From the NCBI GenBank assembly GCA_021842405.1, contig JAKBZR010000012.1:1-51952 (forward strand): 51,952 nt of DNA, read 5' to 3'. The DNA comes from a bacterium (GTDB lineage Bacteria > Armatimonadota > Chthonomonadetes > Chthonomonadales > JAMCWF01). Each line of letters starts with the position of its first letter. The first letter of the stretch is position 1. A program made the position numbers and the translations under genes. Positions 1-6,057 of the stretch are shown one piece after another. Below the pieces are notes generated by a model. The model was not told the DNA's origin. It saw only the letters and a list, made by a program, of their open reading frames with translations, and made no database searches.

Positions 1-762
1 ATAGCCGCCCATGCCGCCGCCCATCATGCCGCCGCCAAAGCCGCCCATGCCGCCGCCCATCATGCCGCCGCCAAAGCCGCCCATGCCGCCGCCCATCATG
101 CCGCCGCCAAAGCCGCCCATGCCGCCCATCATACCGCCGCCAAAACCGCCCATACCGCCGCCCATCATACCGCCGCCATAGCCGCCGCCAAAACCGCCTC
201 CGAAGCCGCCGCCTAAGCCGCCGCCTAAGGAGGAGTAACGCGGCTCGATGACACTGCCGCCGAATGCGGTGGCGATATCAGCCGCGTCGGCGAAATTCAC
301 CGGAATTTTCACCGTGTGCTGCTGAGACGCAGTGCTCGTTTGCTGATTGTTGGTGTTGTTCTGCTGTTGGTTGTAGTAGTTGTTTTGCTGTTGCTGCTTC
401 ATCATGATTTGATACACACCGTTTTCAACCCGGTATGTAAGCGGCATAGTGGAGCTGGTTGATCGCAGCAGGGAATCCAGTGCCACATGGAAAGGCACGT
501 CATGCAGGCTTACGGTGACGGTGCCTTCAATTGAGTTATCCAGCGTGTAGTTCGCTCCAACCGAGTCAAACAACAGCCTGAGCGCAGAACGAATGTCTGC
601 GCCGTCAAGGTTGAGACTGACACGCTTGTTGGTAATGTCGTTTGAGCCGTTCCCTCCGTCTTGCGCGTATGATCGCGTCGGTGCAACCAGCGCAAATGGT
701 GCGAAGAAAATGAAAACCGACAACGTAATAAGCCCGTGCTTACTTTGAAGGTGATTCACCAT
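1..762 (-). CDS. Secretin-like protein, N-terminal part (partial)
   Basis: The frame is open from an ATG at 762 to the window edge, giving 254 residues; the C-terminus lies outside. A ribosome binding site (AAGGAGAG) precedes the ATG. Residues 1-33 form a signal peptide ending near SYAQ. Residues 42-110 fit the STN (secretin/TonB N-terminal) domain, with the pattern LDGADIRSALRLLFDSVG, a VTVSLHDVPF strand and a Tyr-Arg-Val strand. A Gln/Asn-rich linker follows, then a strand-helix piece (HTVKIPVNFADAADIATAF) like the start of a secretin N1 domain. The rest is Gly-Met-Phe repeats. STN plus N1 is the layout of PilQ/GspD-type secretins, so an outer-membrane pore or pilus role is inferred. The pore domain is not visible, so a different STN-domain protein remains possible. 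Confidence 0.75.
   Translation of the reverse strand, partial: MVNHLQSKHGLITLSVFIFFAPFALVAPTRSYAQDGGNGSNDITNKRVSLNLDGADIRSALRLLFDSVGANYTLDNSIEGTVTVSLHDVPFHVALDSLLRSTSSTMPLTYRVENGVYQIMMKQQQQNNYYNQQQNNTNNQQTSTASQQHTVKIPVNFADAADIATAFGGSVIEPRYSSLGGGLGGGFGGGFGGGYGGGMMGGGMGGFGGGMMGGMGGFGGGMMGGGMGGFGGGMMGGGMGGFGGGMMGGGMGGY
4..180 (-). repeat. 36-bp in-frame tandem repeat (Gly/Met-rich)
   Basis: About five consecutive copies of a 36-bp unit (36, 36, 36, 33, 36 bp) lie inside the secretin-like gene. Each codes for 12 residues, FGGGMMGGGMGG. The three copies nearest the window edge are identical, while the fourth has lost one codon. The array may continue beyond the window. Because it stays in frame, copy-number changes would lengthen or shorten a flexible linker without breaking the protein. 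Confidence 0.9.
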
Positions 763-919
763 CAGTTCTCTCCTTGTATAGGGATCTCAAAGATCAATCG
801 AACGCGCGAAGCTGCATGCGGCTGCTCCTGATCGCCTGGCAGTTCGATTATTTATATAGACGTAATTTATGGCTGAAAGGTTACGGAAATAGCGAGGAAT
901 TCAAAAAAATTGCGCCTTT

Positions 920-1045
920 AGGAGGATGTTAAAAAGTCGCTGGAATTTCCATTTCGTCATTCCCACCTGCCTACCGCAGGCAGGCGAGCCCAGGCGGGCG
1001 GAATGACGGCCCGATGGGTGTTACAATATTTTCCAACATCCACCT
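920..1045. mobile_element. MITE-like element, family 2, copy 1
   Basis: This fills most of the gap between the secretin-like gene and jag. The left end AGGAGGATGTTAAAAAGT and the right end, read on the minus strand as AGGTGGATGTTGGAAAAT, are imperfect inverted repeats. Inside them CGTCATTCC on the left faces GGAATGACGG on the right, around a small hairpin (CCTGCCTACCGCAGGCAGG). There is no coding frame. The same end sequences and inner CGTCATTCC recur at 36297-36621. No other feature is seen between 763 and 1069. Confidence 0.6.
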
Positions 1046-1069
1046 AGATCTCGATCCGGGAGAGGAAGG

Positions 1070-1588
1070 TTACTCGATGCGCGGGGTTATCACCACGTAA
1101 CGATTGGGATCTACCCCTTCGCTGTAGGTGGTGACTTCCGGATCATCGGCCAGTGTATTATGAATGATGCGTCGCTCTTGAGGAGGGAGTGGGTCCAGCT
1201 CCGCTTCCTGCCCGAGCTCTTTGACCTGAGCAGCCAGATCGAGCGCGAGCTTTCTTAGTGTTTGCGCACGCCGCTCTCGATAGCCTCCGGCATCCAGAAT
1301 CAACCGCTTTTCACGGCCGTACCGGTTTACTAAAGCCTGGTTGACCAGATATTGCAGTGAATCGAGATACTCTCCATATCGCCCAAAAATCGCATCCGCG
1401 TCTTCTCCGACCAGCTCCAAATTGAGATACGGTGAGTTCCAGTTCACAGTGCCCGGCCTGACATCCAAGTCGGTTACGCTAAAAAGCTCAGTGATAAAAC
1501 GGGTGCAATCGGAGGCGAAATCCTCAGCTTCTGGAGAGAGCGACTGATTCAATGGAGATATCCCTTCATCTGATCTAACCGGTTTCAT
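1070..1588 (-). CDS. jag: RNA-binding protein Jag/KhpB (KH and R3H domains)
   Basis: A 172-residue protein with a KH-like region at about 50-105 (LVGEDADAIFGRYGEYLDSL, then the LVNRYG and LILDAGGYRERR segments). An R3H domain covers about 112-172 and has the typical ERRIIHNTLADDPEVTTYSEG motif. The usual N-terminal Jag-N domain is weak or absent, so it is shorter than Bacillus Jag (about 208). It starts at an ATG at 1588, 21 nt after the yidC stop. The order rpmH-rnpA-yidD-yidC-jag is conserved in many bacteria. The family binds RNA and has been linked to cell elongation and envelope regulation; its role here is inferred. Confidence 0.9.
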   Translation of the reverse strand: MKPVRSDEGISPLNQSLSPEAEDFASDCTRFITELFSVTDLDVRPGTVNWNSPYLNLELVGEDADAIFGRYGEYLDSLQYLVNQALVNRYGREKRLILDAGGYRERRAQTLRKLALDLAAQVKELGQEAELDPLPPQERRIIHNTLADDPEVTTYSEGVDPNRYVVITPRIE

Positions 1589-1609
1589 TCAATCAATGAT
1601 TGTGGCCAT

Positions 1610-2863
1610 CTAACGCTTCCGTTTTCGCGGTCTTGCTTTAGATGGGTTGACGGTCTCTACGATTGGTGCAGGCGCCTCCGCTTTGGCGCCATTTCGACTG
1701 ATTATGGTGCTGGCATCGGTGGAATTAGCCGCCTCCAACGCAGCCTGCTGCTTTAACGGTCGGTGCATATAATAGTACTGCTGAACCATGGTTATTACAT
1801 TTAGCGCCAGCCAATAGAGCAAAAAGGCAGACGGCCATTGGTAACGCCAAAACATGTAGAAAAAGATTAGCGAGGAGATTAATGCCATCGTCTTTTGCTG
1901 TTCGGCTTGAGCGGGATCGGTTACCGGTGTTAGGCGCATTACGAGGTAGTTCGAAGCGGTGTAGATAACCAGCAAAGGGATATCGGGCAAGCCCAGGTTC
2001 GCGGCCACGATACCGGGATAGCGATGACACAGCGAGCTGCCTATCCACAGGAATGTCCCCTTCATAAAAGCAAAGCGATAGACCTCAATCGCGGTGTAGA
2101 TCAATATGAGAAAAGGTATCTGCAGCAACATCGGCAAACAGCTCCCGAAGGGGTTGATCCCATGCTCTTTAAACAGATCCATCTGCTTCTGGCCCAGATC
2201 TGCACCTTTATATTTTTTTTGAAGCTCTTTGATCAGAGGTTGGAGGCGCTGCATGTCGCGCATACTGGCGTACTGTTTTTTGGTGAGAGGAGTCAGCAGC
2301 AATCTCACCAGTACCGCCAACAGCAGCATGGAAAAAGCATAGCTGAAAGCAGGCACTCGACCGGTGATATTGACCAGCGCATTAATTAACTTATATTTCC
2401 AATCATGAGAATTATAGAGGTCAATTTTTTTGATTAAGGTCGGAATCACATCGGACTGCTTGAGCTGAGCGACCACCTTGGAGTTTGGGTACTCATCCTC
2501 TAATTGCTGGAAGAGCTGGTAAGCCTGCTGTTGATAGGAGTTACGTTCGGCTGGATTCTTGCCGGCTGTGGCTGCCAGTAGTCCCGCCTCATAGAGCGCT
2601 TGGGACGCCAGAACGTCGTTTTTTCCATGAAGGCTGTTTGCGACACCGGTGTATGCGTTGATGGCGGCCTGGGTTTTACCTTGAGCTTGCAGCGTCCGCG
2701 CCTTCGCAAGGGGGCTTACCGGTTTCACCGACTTCGCGGAAGCTGAGAACGGGATCAAGATCAGGACGATACTGGCGAAAGCGATGCTGAACGTTCGCAA
2801 CCAGCAGTGAGATGAAAACAATGTACTTTTTATTTTGTTGGTCAAATTCTTATCAGAACGCAC
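1610..2863 (-). CDS. yidC: Membrane protein insertase YidC
   Basis: YidC inserts and folds inner-membrane proteins, alone or with the Sec translocon. An N-terminal hydrophobic segment (SIAFASIVLILIPFSASA) is followed by a TPR-like helical region (about residues 45-140) in place of the large beta domain of proteobacterial YidC. The conserved Oxa1 core comes next: LLLTPLTKKQYASMRDMQ, the cytoplasmic hairpin with LQPLIKELQKKYKG, and FGSCLPMLLQIPFLILIYTA. The tail is basic (RPRKRKR), as in ribosome-binding YidC tails. The start is taken at GTG 2863, six bases after a GAGG site and just after the yidD stop (417 residues). A TTG at 2938 would add 25 residues and overlap yidD. Confidence 0.93.
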   Translation of the reverse strand: MRSDKNLTNKIKSTLFSSHCWLRTFSIAFASIVLILIPFSASAKSVKPVSPLAKARTLQAQGKTQAAINAYTGVANSLHGKNDVLASQALYEAGLLAATAGKNPAERNSYQQQAYQLFQQLEDEYPNSKVVAQLKQSDVIPTLIKKIDLYNSHDWKYKLINALVNITGRVPAFSYAFSMLLLAVLVRLLLTPLTKKQYASMRDMQRLQPLIKELQKKYKGADLGQKQMDLFKEHGINPFGSCLPMLLQIPFLILIYTAIEVYRFAFMKGTFLWIGSSLCHRYPGIVAANLGLPDIPLLVIYTASNYLVMRLTPVTDPAQAEQQKTMALISSLIFFYMFWRYQWPSAFLLYWLALNVITMVQQYYYMHRPLKQQAALEAANSTDASTIISRNGAKAEAPAPIVETVNPSKARPRKRKR

Positions 2864-2870
2864 TTTTTCC

Positions 2871-3107
2871 TCATTTTGGAACGGGATCGTCACCGCCCTC
2901 ACAAAACGGATTACATCGCAATATTCGCCATACTCCAAGTCCGATGCCTTTAACCACGCCGAATTTCAGAATCGCTTGGGCGGCGTATTCTGAGCAGGTC
3001 GGCTGAAAGCGGCAGACTCGCGGTTTCAATCGCGAGAAACGCTGGTACACCCGGATGAAACCAACGATGATCCGCCTAACAATGGGTAGACTCGGATCCG
3101 CCTCCAT
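2871..3107 (-). CDS. yidD: Membrane protein insertion efficiency factor YidD
   Basis: A 78-residue protein with the family hallmark GFIRVYQRF followed by RVCRFQPTCSEYAAQAI and the ending LRCNPFCEGGDDPVPK. YidD is a small membrane-associated protein that helps YidC-dependent insertion. The start is set at the ATG at 3107 because it gives the usual family N-terminus. An ATG at 3152 would add 15 residues and overlap rnpA further. It overlaps the rnpA end by 32 nt and is followed directly by yidC, so the genes are probably translated together. Confidence 0.9.
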   Translation of the reverse strand: MEADPSLPIVRRIIVGFIRVYQRFSRLKPRVCRFQPTCSEYAAQAILKFGVVKGIGLGVWRILRCNPFCEGGDDPVPK

Positions 3108-3459
3108 TTTTGCTACCCATTTTCGTTCGATTTTCGATGCGTGAAAGTCCATTTCGTATTGCGTAACAGATATCGGAGAACGTTCGATTTTTCACACCGG
3201 AGCGCGCAATGATTATGTAGTCACGAGGGGGACCGGATGTCGCGCCGATGGATCGGATCGCTTCACTGAGGTGACGTTTCAACCGATTGCGCACCACTGC
3301 TTTTCCAAGTCTCTTGCTGATTGAAAACCCAAATCGCGGTGAGCCTTCATTGCTGGGTAACGCGTAAATAACCAACCACTGAGTTACGTCCGATAACCCT
3401 TGAGCATAGACCCGTTTAAAATCACCCCGTCTTCTGAGCCGAAATTCCTTCCCTAGCAA
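3076..3459 (-). CDS. rnpA: Ribonuclease P protein component
   Basis: This is the protein subunit of RNase P, which matures the 5' ends of tRNAs together with the RnpB RNA. The 127 residues show FRLRRRGDFKRVYAQG near the N-terminus, FGFSISKRLGKAVVRNRLKR with the RNR motif in the centre, and DYIIIARSGV near the end. The C-terminal ~20 residues are Gly/Ser-rich and overlap yidD. The start is a TTG at 3459, 30 nt after the rpmH stop; no strong ribosome binding site is visible, which suggests coupling to rpmH. Confidence 0.92.
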   Translation of the reverse strand: MLGKEFRLRRRGDFKRVYAQGLSDVTQWLVIYALPSNEGSPRFGFSISKRLGKAVVRNRLKRHLSEAIRSIGATSGPPRDYIIIARSGVKNRTFSDICYAIRNGLSRIENRTKMGSKNGGGSESTHC

Positions 3460-3489
3460 TTGGAGCTGGCACGCAAATGTGGTGCGGCA

Positions 3490-3624
3490 TCAAACGGTGA
3501 GCCGCTCACGCCCTTTCAAGCGGCGGGCTTTCAATACTCGACGACCATCGTTCGTCCGCATGCGCTGACGAAATCCATGCACCCTTTTGTGCCGTCGTTC
3601 TTTTGGTTGATAGGTACGCTTCAC
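3490..3624 (-). CDS. rpmH: 50S ribosomal protein L34
   Basis: A 44-residue basic protein starting [18 protein letters not shown] and ending LKGRERLTV, with the [15 protein letters not shown] centre typical of L34. It is a structural protein of the large ribosomal subunit. The start is a GTG at 3624 with a strong GGAGGAG site just upstream. It is the first gene of the rpmH-rnpA-yidD-yidC-jag run. In many bacteria dnaA lies on the other side of rpmH; here there is a MITE and a membrane protein gene instead. Confidence 0.95.
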   Translation of the reverse strand: MKRTYQPKERRHKRVHGFRQRMRTNDGRRVLKARRLKGRERLTV

Positions 3625-3651
3625 AATCTCCTCCAGCAAGATAAACAAGAG

Positions 3652-3679
3652 AGTATAGCACATGCTGCACTGGATGGAA
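3652..3679 (-). promoter_or_regulatory. Probable sigma-70 promoter for rpmH
   Basis: On the minus strand TTCCAT (3674-3679) and TATACT (3652-3657) are separated by 16 bp. Transcription would begin about 20 nt before the rpmH GTG. The -10 box is good and the -35 box weak. Confidence 0.45.
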
Positions 3680-3689
3680 TAGTGCCGTT

Positions 3690-3841
3690 ACAAAAGAAAG
3701 AGTTCAGGTTTGCGGGAATGATTTTCGTTCGACCCCCATCCTGAGTCTGGGAGAAGAAGGGAGGTATTGGGAGCGCGTTAGGCCGACCCCCATCCCGCCC
3801 TCTAACACCCGCCTAAATTACCCAGAGAACTGAACTGTTAC
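3690..3841 (-). mobile_element. MITE-like element, family 1, copy A
   Basis: The right end reads, on the minus strand, GTAACAGTTCAGTTCTCTGG followed by GTAATTTAGG; the left end is AAAGAGTTCAGGTTTGCGGG followed by AATGATTTTCGTTCGACCCC. Both ends match copies B and C, in reverse orientation. The interior is non-coding and C-rich. It lies between rpmH and the presenilin-like gene and directly abuts a second, solo left end at 3842-3886. Confidence 0.7.
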
Positions 3842-3886
3842 TTACAAGAGAAAGAGTTCCGTCCTACAGGAATAATTTTCGTCCGC
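3842..3886 (-). repeat. Solo end of a family 1 MITE, forming the 3' end of a gene
   Basis: GAAAGAGTTCCGTCC, then AGGAATAATTTTCGTCCG, repeats the left end of copy A (GAAAGAGTTCAGGTT, GGGAATGATTTTCGTTCG) in the same orientation, with several differences. It encodes the last ~14 residues and the stop codon of the membrane protein gene at 3842-4849. Confidence 0.6.
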
Positions 3887-4849
3887 CGACTTGATAACAG
3901 ACCGATCCAAAAAGGCCCCCATTTTCACTGTTCCTGCGCTCTCTGATTGCGGGCTTCGATTACGGTGGAAGCTGGACTGCCGATGCTGAAGGTACCATAT
4001 TCCGGTAGCGACCGCGATTACGATCAGCCCGGCATACAGGATCGCCAGCAGTTCAGATCGCTGATAGTGAAAGTGACGCCAGTTCGCAACCAGCAAAACG
4101 ATCGCTACCGGCACCAGGGCGGGTAAGGCTTGCGCCCAACTCCCCAAGCGGTCCGCTTGGCTCACTACCAGCATATAGACAATGAGGGTGATGCACAAGC
4201 CGATGAACGTCTTCTTTTCATTCATCGAGAAACGGTAAACGCAGGCATAGAAAAAGGCGATGAACATAAAGTCGGCGAATCCGATGAAGAGCGCCGGCGC
4301 AGCTCCATGGCTGCCATGTGCGATAGGAGGCAGTTTAATCAAGAATGGCTTTGCGAGGTTCGGCGCTTTGGTCATGATTTGGTGAACTGGCCCCCCGCCC
4401 ATCACGGTGTACCAGTCCACCAACGCGGCCACTAAGCTGACCGGTGGAATTAAGTTTTTCTCGCGAATGATTCCCGATAGCAGCACGCCGATCGAGCTGG
4501 CGAAACACATAATGATGAGCGAGCTTAAACCGGGGATCATCATCAGCTCGATCAGCGGTACGATCGGCGGGTGGAGATGAGTTGAAATGTATCCAATTAA
4601 AAAGATAACGACGGAAGCACCAGCGAGAAGGATCGCTGAACGGGTTTGTGAGATATGTTTTGCCAGTTTAGTAATGAACAACAACTGAAAAAACATCGCA
4701 ATGATAGTGGAAAGTACGAAGATGAAAAGGCTGTCGTAAGGAGTCCGCAGGGCGATTTGCCAGTAAATCAGGTAGATGATACCGATTAATAGTGGCCCCT
4801 TTGGTCCGAAAGTGAGATCCCGGAGTCGGGTGGAGTATTCTTTTCGCAT
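3842..4849 (-). CDS. Presenilin/SPP-like polytopic membrane protein (putative GxGD aspartyl protease)
   Basis: A 335-residue protein with about 9-10 hydrophobic segments. Three short motifs occur in the order and spacing of presenilins and signal peptide peptidases (family A22): an Asp in a hydrophobic segment (D145 in ALVDWYTV), GFADFMF with D193 in the next one (canonical GxGD; Ala replaces the second Gly), and ALPALVP (PAL, 243-245) two segments later. FIGLCITLIVYML before PAL also resembles the presenilin segment there. The D193-PAL distance of 50 residues is close to that in presenilin-1. These enzymes cut membrane proteins within the bilayer; activity here is inferred. The C-terminal 14 residues come from a MITE end. 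The ATG at 4849 has a weak ribosome binding site. A transporter of unknown type is the alternative. Confidence 0.55.
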   Translation of the reverse strand: MRKEYSTRLRDLTFGPKGPLLIGIIYLIYWQIALRTPYDSLFIFVLSTIIAMFFQLLFITKLAKHISQTRSAILLAGASVVIFLIGYISTHLHPPIVPLIELMMIPGLSSLIIMCFASSIGVLLSGIIREKNLIPPVSLVAALVDWYTVMGGGPVHQIMTKAPNLAKPFLIKLPPIAHGSHGAAPALFIGFADFMFIAFFYACVYRFSMNEKKTFIGLCITLIVYMLVVSQADRLGSWAQALPALVPVAIVLLVANWRHFHYQRSELLAILYAGLIVIAVATGIWYLQHRQSSFHRNRSPQSESAGTVKMGAFLDRSVIKSADENYSCRTELFLL

Positions 4850-5026
4850 GTCTTTAAGAATTGCCGCGTGCCTTCTCCATCGAGGAGCGATCGAGCAATC
4901 CTCTCCTTATCTTATTGCCCATTCAGCGGGCATAACCGTAATACGGGCAGATGATCCCGATGATTACCGCTCCCAGCCTGTTGATCCCGAATTTTAGCGA
5001 AGAACTCAATTTTACACTTATTCTTT
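4850..5026. other. Intergenic stretch, no feature seen
   Basis: The presenilin-like gene starts leftwards at 4849, and no protein, RNA or clear promoter could be supported here before MITE copy B begins. Confidence 0.5.
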
Positions 5027-5159
5027 GTAAGAGTTCAGTTCTCTGGGCAATTTGGGCAGCAGGCTTTACCCCTATAGCAATAATCAACACCCTCCCCGCT
5101 TGCGGGGAGGGCTGGGGTGGGGTCGAACGAAAATCATTCCCACAAAACTGAACTCTTAC
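5027..5159 (+). mobile_element. MITE-like element, family 1, copy B
   Basis: At 133 bp this is the shortest and cleanest copy. It starts GTAAGAGTTCAGTTCTCTGG and ends AAAACTGAACTCTTAC, an inverted repeat. Near the right end a hairpin CCTCCCCGCTTGCGGGGAGG is followed by GCTGGGGTGGGG, then CGAACGAAAATCATTCCC. No protein is encoded. The terminal TA on both sides could be a TA target duplication, as in IS630/Tc1-type elements; that is inference. Confidence 0.75.
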
Positions 5160-5164
5160 TAATC

Positions 5165-5194
5165 TTTACAAAACAGGCGCTTGTATTATATAAT
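5165..5194 (+). promoter_or_regulatory. Sigma-70 promoter of the ANTAR regulator operon
   Basis: TTTACA (5165-5170) and a perfect TATAAT (5189-5194) are 18 bp apart in an AT-rich stretch directly after MITE copy B. The predicted transcript starts near 5201 and has a leader of about 230 nt before the regulator gene. Confidence 0.7.
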
Positions 5195-5200
5195 GTTAAT

Positions 5201-5429
5201 AATTAGAGTGTCAATTCAGCGCCCGGCTGAAGCAGACCAGCATAGGTCCGCAATGGAGCGGCCCTTATGATTTTACACCCACTTCCTTCCCTTCTCGCTC
5301 TTTTCAATGCTCCAACGAGGCGCTGGACCGCTGCTTCCTCTTGGCGAGGACGCATAAGCTACCGATTTCAACGACGGCGGGAGGCGGTTGATACGTGGTA
5401 CGGCCGGGCTGCTGGCAGGAGGTTATTCA
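5201..5429 (+). promoter_or_regulatory. Long 5' leader of the ANTAR regulator gene
   Basis: About 230 nt lie between the predicted start of transcription and the ATG at 5430. No good reading frame is present (a short ATG frame at 5267 lacks a ribosome binding site). The second half is G+C-rich and looks able to fold (GCGCTGGACCGCTGCTTCC, GGCGGGAGGCGG, GTACGGCCGGGC). It ends in AGGAGG before the start. I do not recognise a known riboswitch. ANTAR proteins act on leader RNA hairpins, so self-regulation here is possible but unproven. Confidence 0.35.
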
Positions 5430-6011
5430 ATGACATCGAATCCACTTCGAATACTTATCGGAGATGATGATCCGATCATCCGAATGGATTTAAAGCAGAT
5501 GCTGAATGAAGCGAGCTATGATGTGGTCGCCGAGGCGGAAGACGGCAGCCAGGCGGTGGAACTGGCGCGCCAGTTAAAACCGGACGTTCTCATTCTCGAT
5601 ATTAAAATGCCTGAGATGGATGGAATCGACGCGGCTAAAATCATCTCCGAAGAAAAAATCGCACCGGTGATCCTGCTTACCGCCTACAGCCAGGTGGATT
5701 TAATAAATCGGGCTAAGGAATCGGGCGTCTTTTACTACCTGCTCAAGCCGTTCATTCAAGCCGATCTGGTGCCGGCCATCGAGATCACCATGTCGCGCTG
5801 GGAGCAGTTCATCGCGCTGGAAAATCAGGCACTGAGCCTGGAGGATAAGCTGGAGACCCGAAAGGCGGTAGACCGGGCAAAAGGGATTTTGATGGACCAG
5901 CATGGGCTGAAGGAACAGGAGGCTTTCCGACGGATTCAGGTTCAGAGCATGAACACGCGCAAATCGATGCGGGAAATTGCGGAGGCGATCATTATCGCGA
6001 ACAACGTGTGA
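5430..6011 (+). CDS. ANTAR-domain response regulator (transcription antiterminator)
   Basis: A 193-residue two-domain protein. The receiver domain (about 5-120) has the acidic pocket GDDD (11-14), the phosphorylated Asp57 in LILDIKMPEMDG, Thr84 and Lys106 in LLKPF. The ANTAR domain (about 132-190) carries AVDRAKGILMDQHGLKEQEA, the signature of AmiR/NasR and EutV proteins, which bind paired hairpins in nascent mRNA and prevent termination. The start is at ATG 5430 because AGGAGG lies seven bases upstream; a further-upstream start at 5388 has none. The kinase at 6058 is the likely partner, as in EutV-EutW. Its RNA targets cannot be read from this window. Confidence 0.92.
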   Translation: MTSNPLRILIGDDDPIIRMDLKQMLNEASYDVVAEAEDGSQAVELARQLKPDVLILDIKMPEMDGIDAAKIISEEKIAPVILLTAYSQVDLINRAKESGVFYYLLKPFIQADLVPAIEITMSRWEQFIALENQALSLEDKLETRKAVDRAKGILMDQHGLKEQEAFRRIQVQSMNTRKSMREIAEAIIIANNV

Positions 6012-6057
6012 AATTTTCATATTATGAACCGGAATTTCAGAAAGCGGTGTAATTTGG

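Noticed and set aside
2032-2052. DnaA box-like CTATCCACAG
   Set aside because: A single site inside yidC, without a cluster or AT-rich region.
5201-5429. Known riboswitch in the ANTAR leader
   Set aside because: I compared it with the conserved cores I know (TPP, cobalamin, glutamine, c-di-GMP) and found no match.
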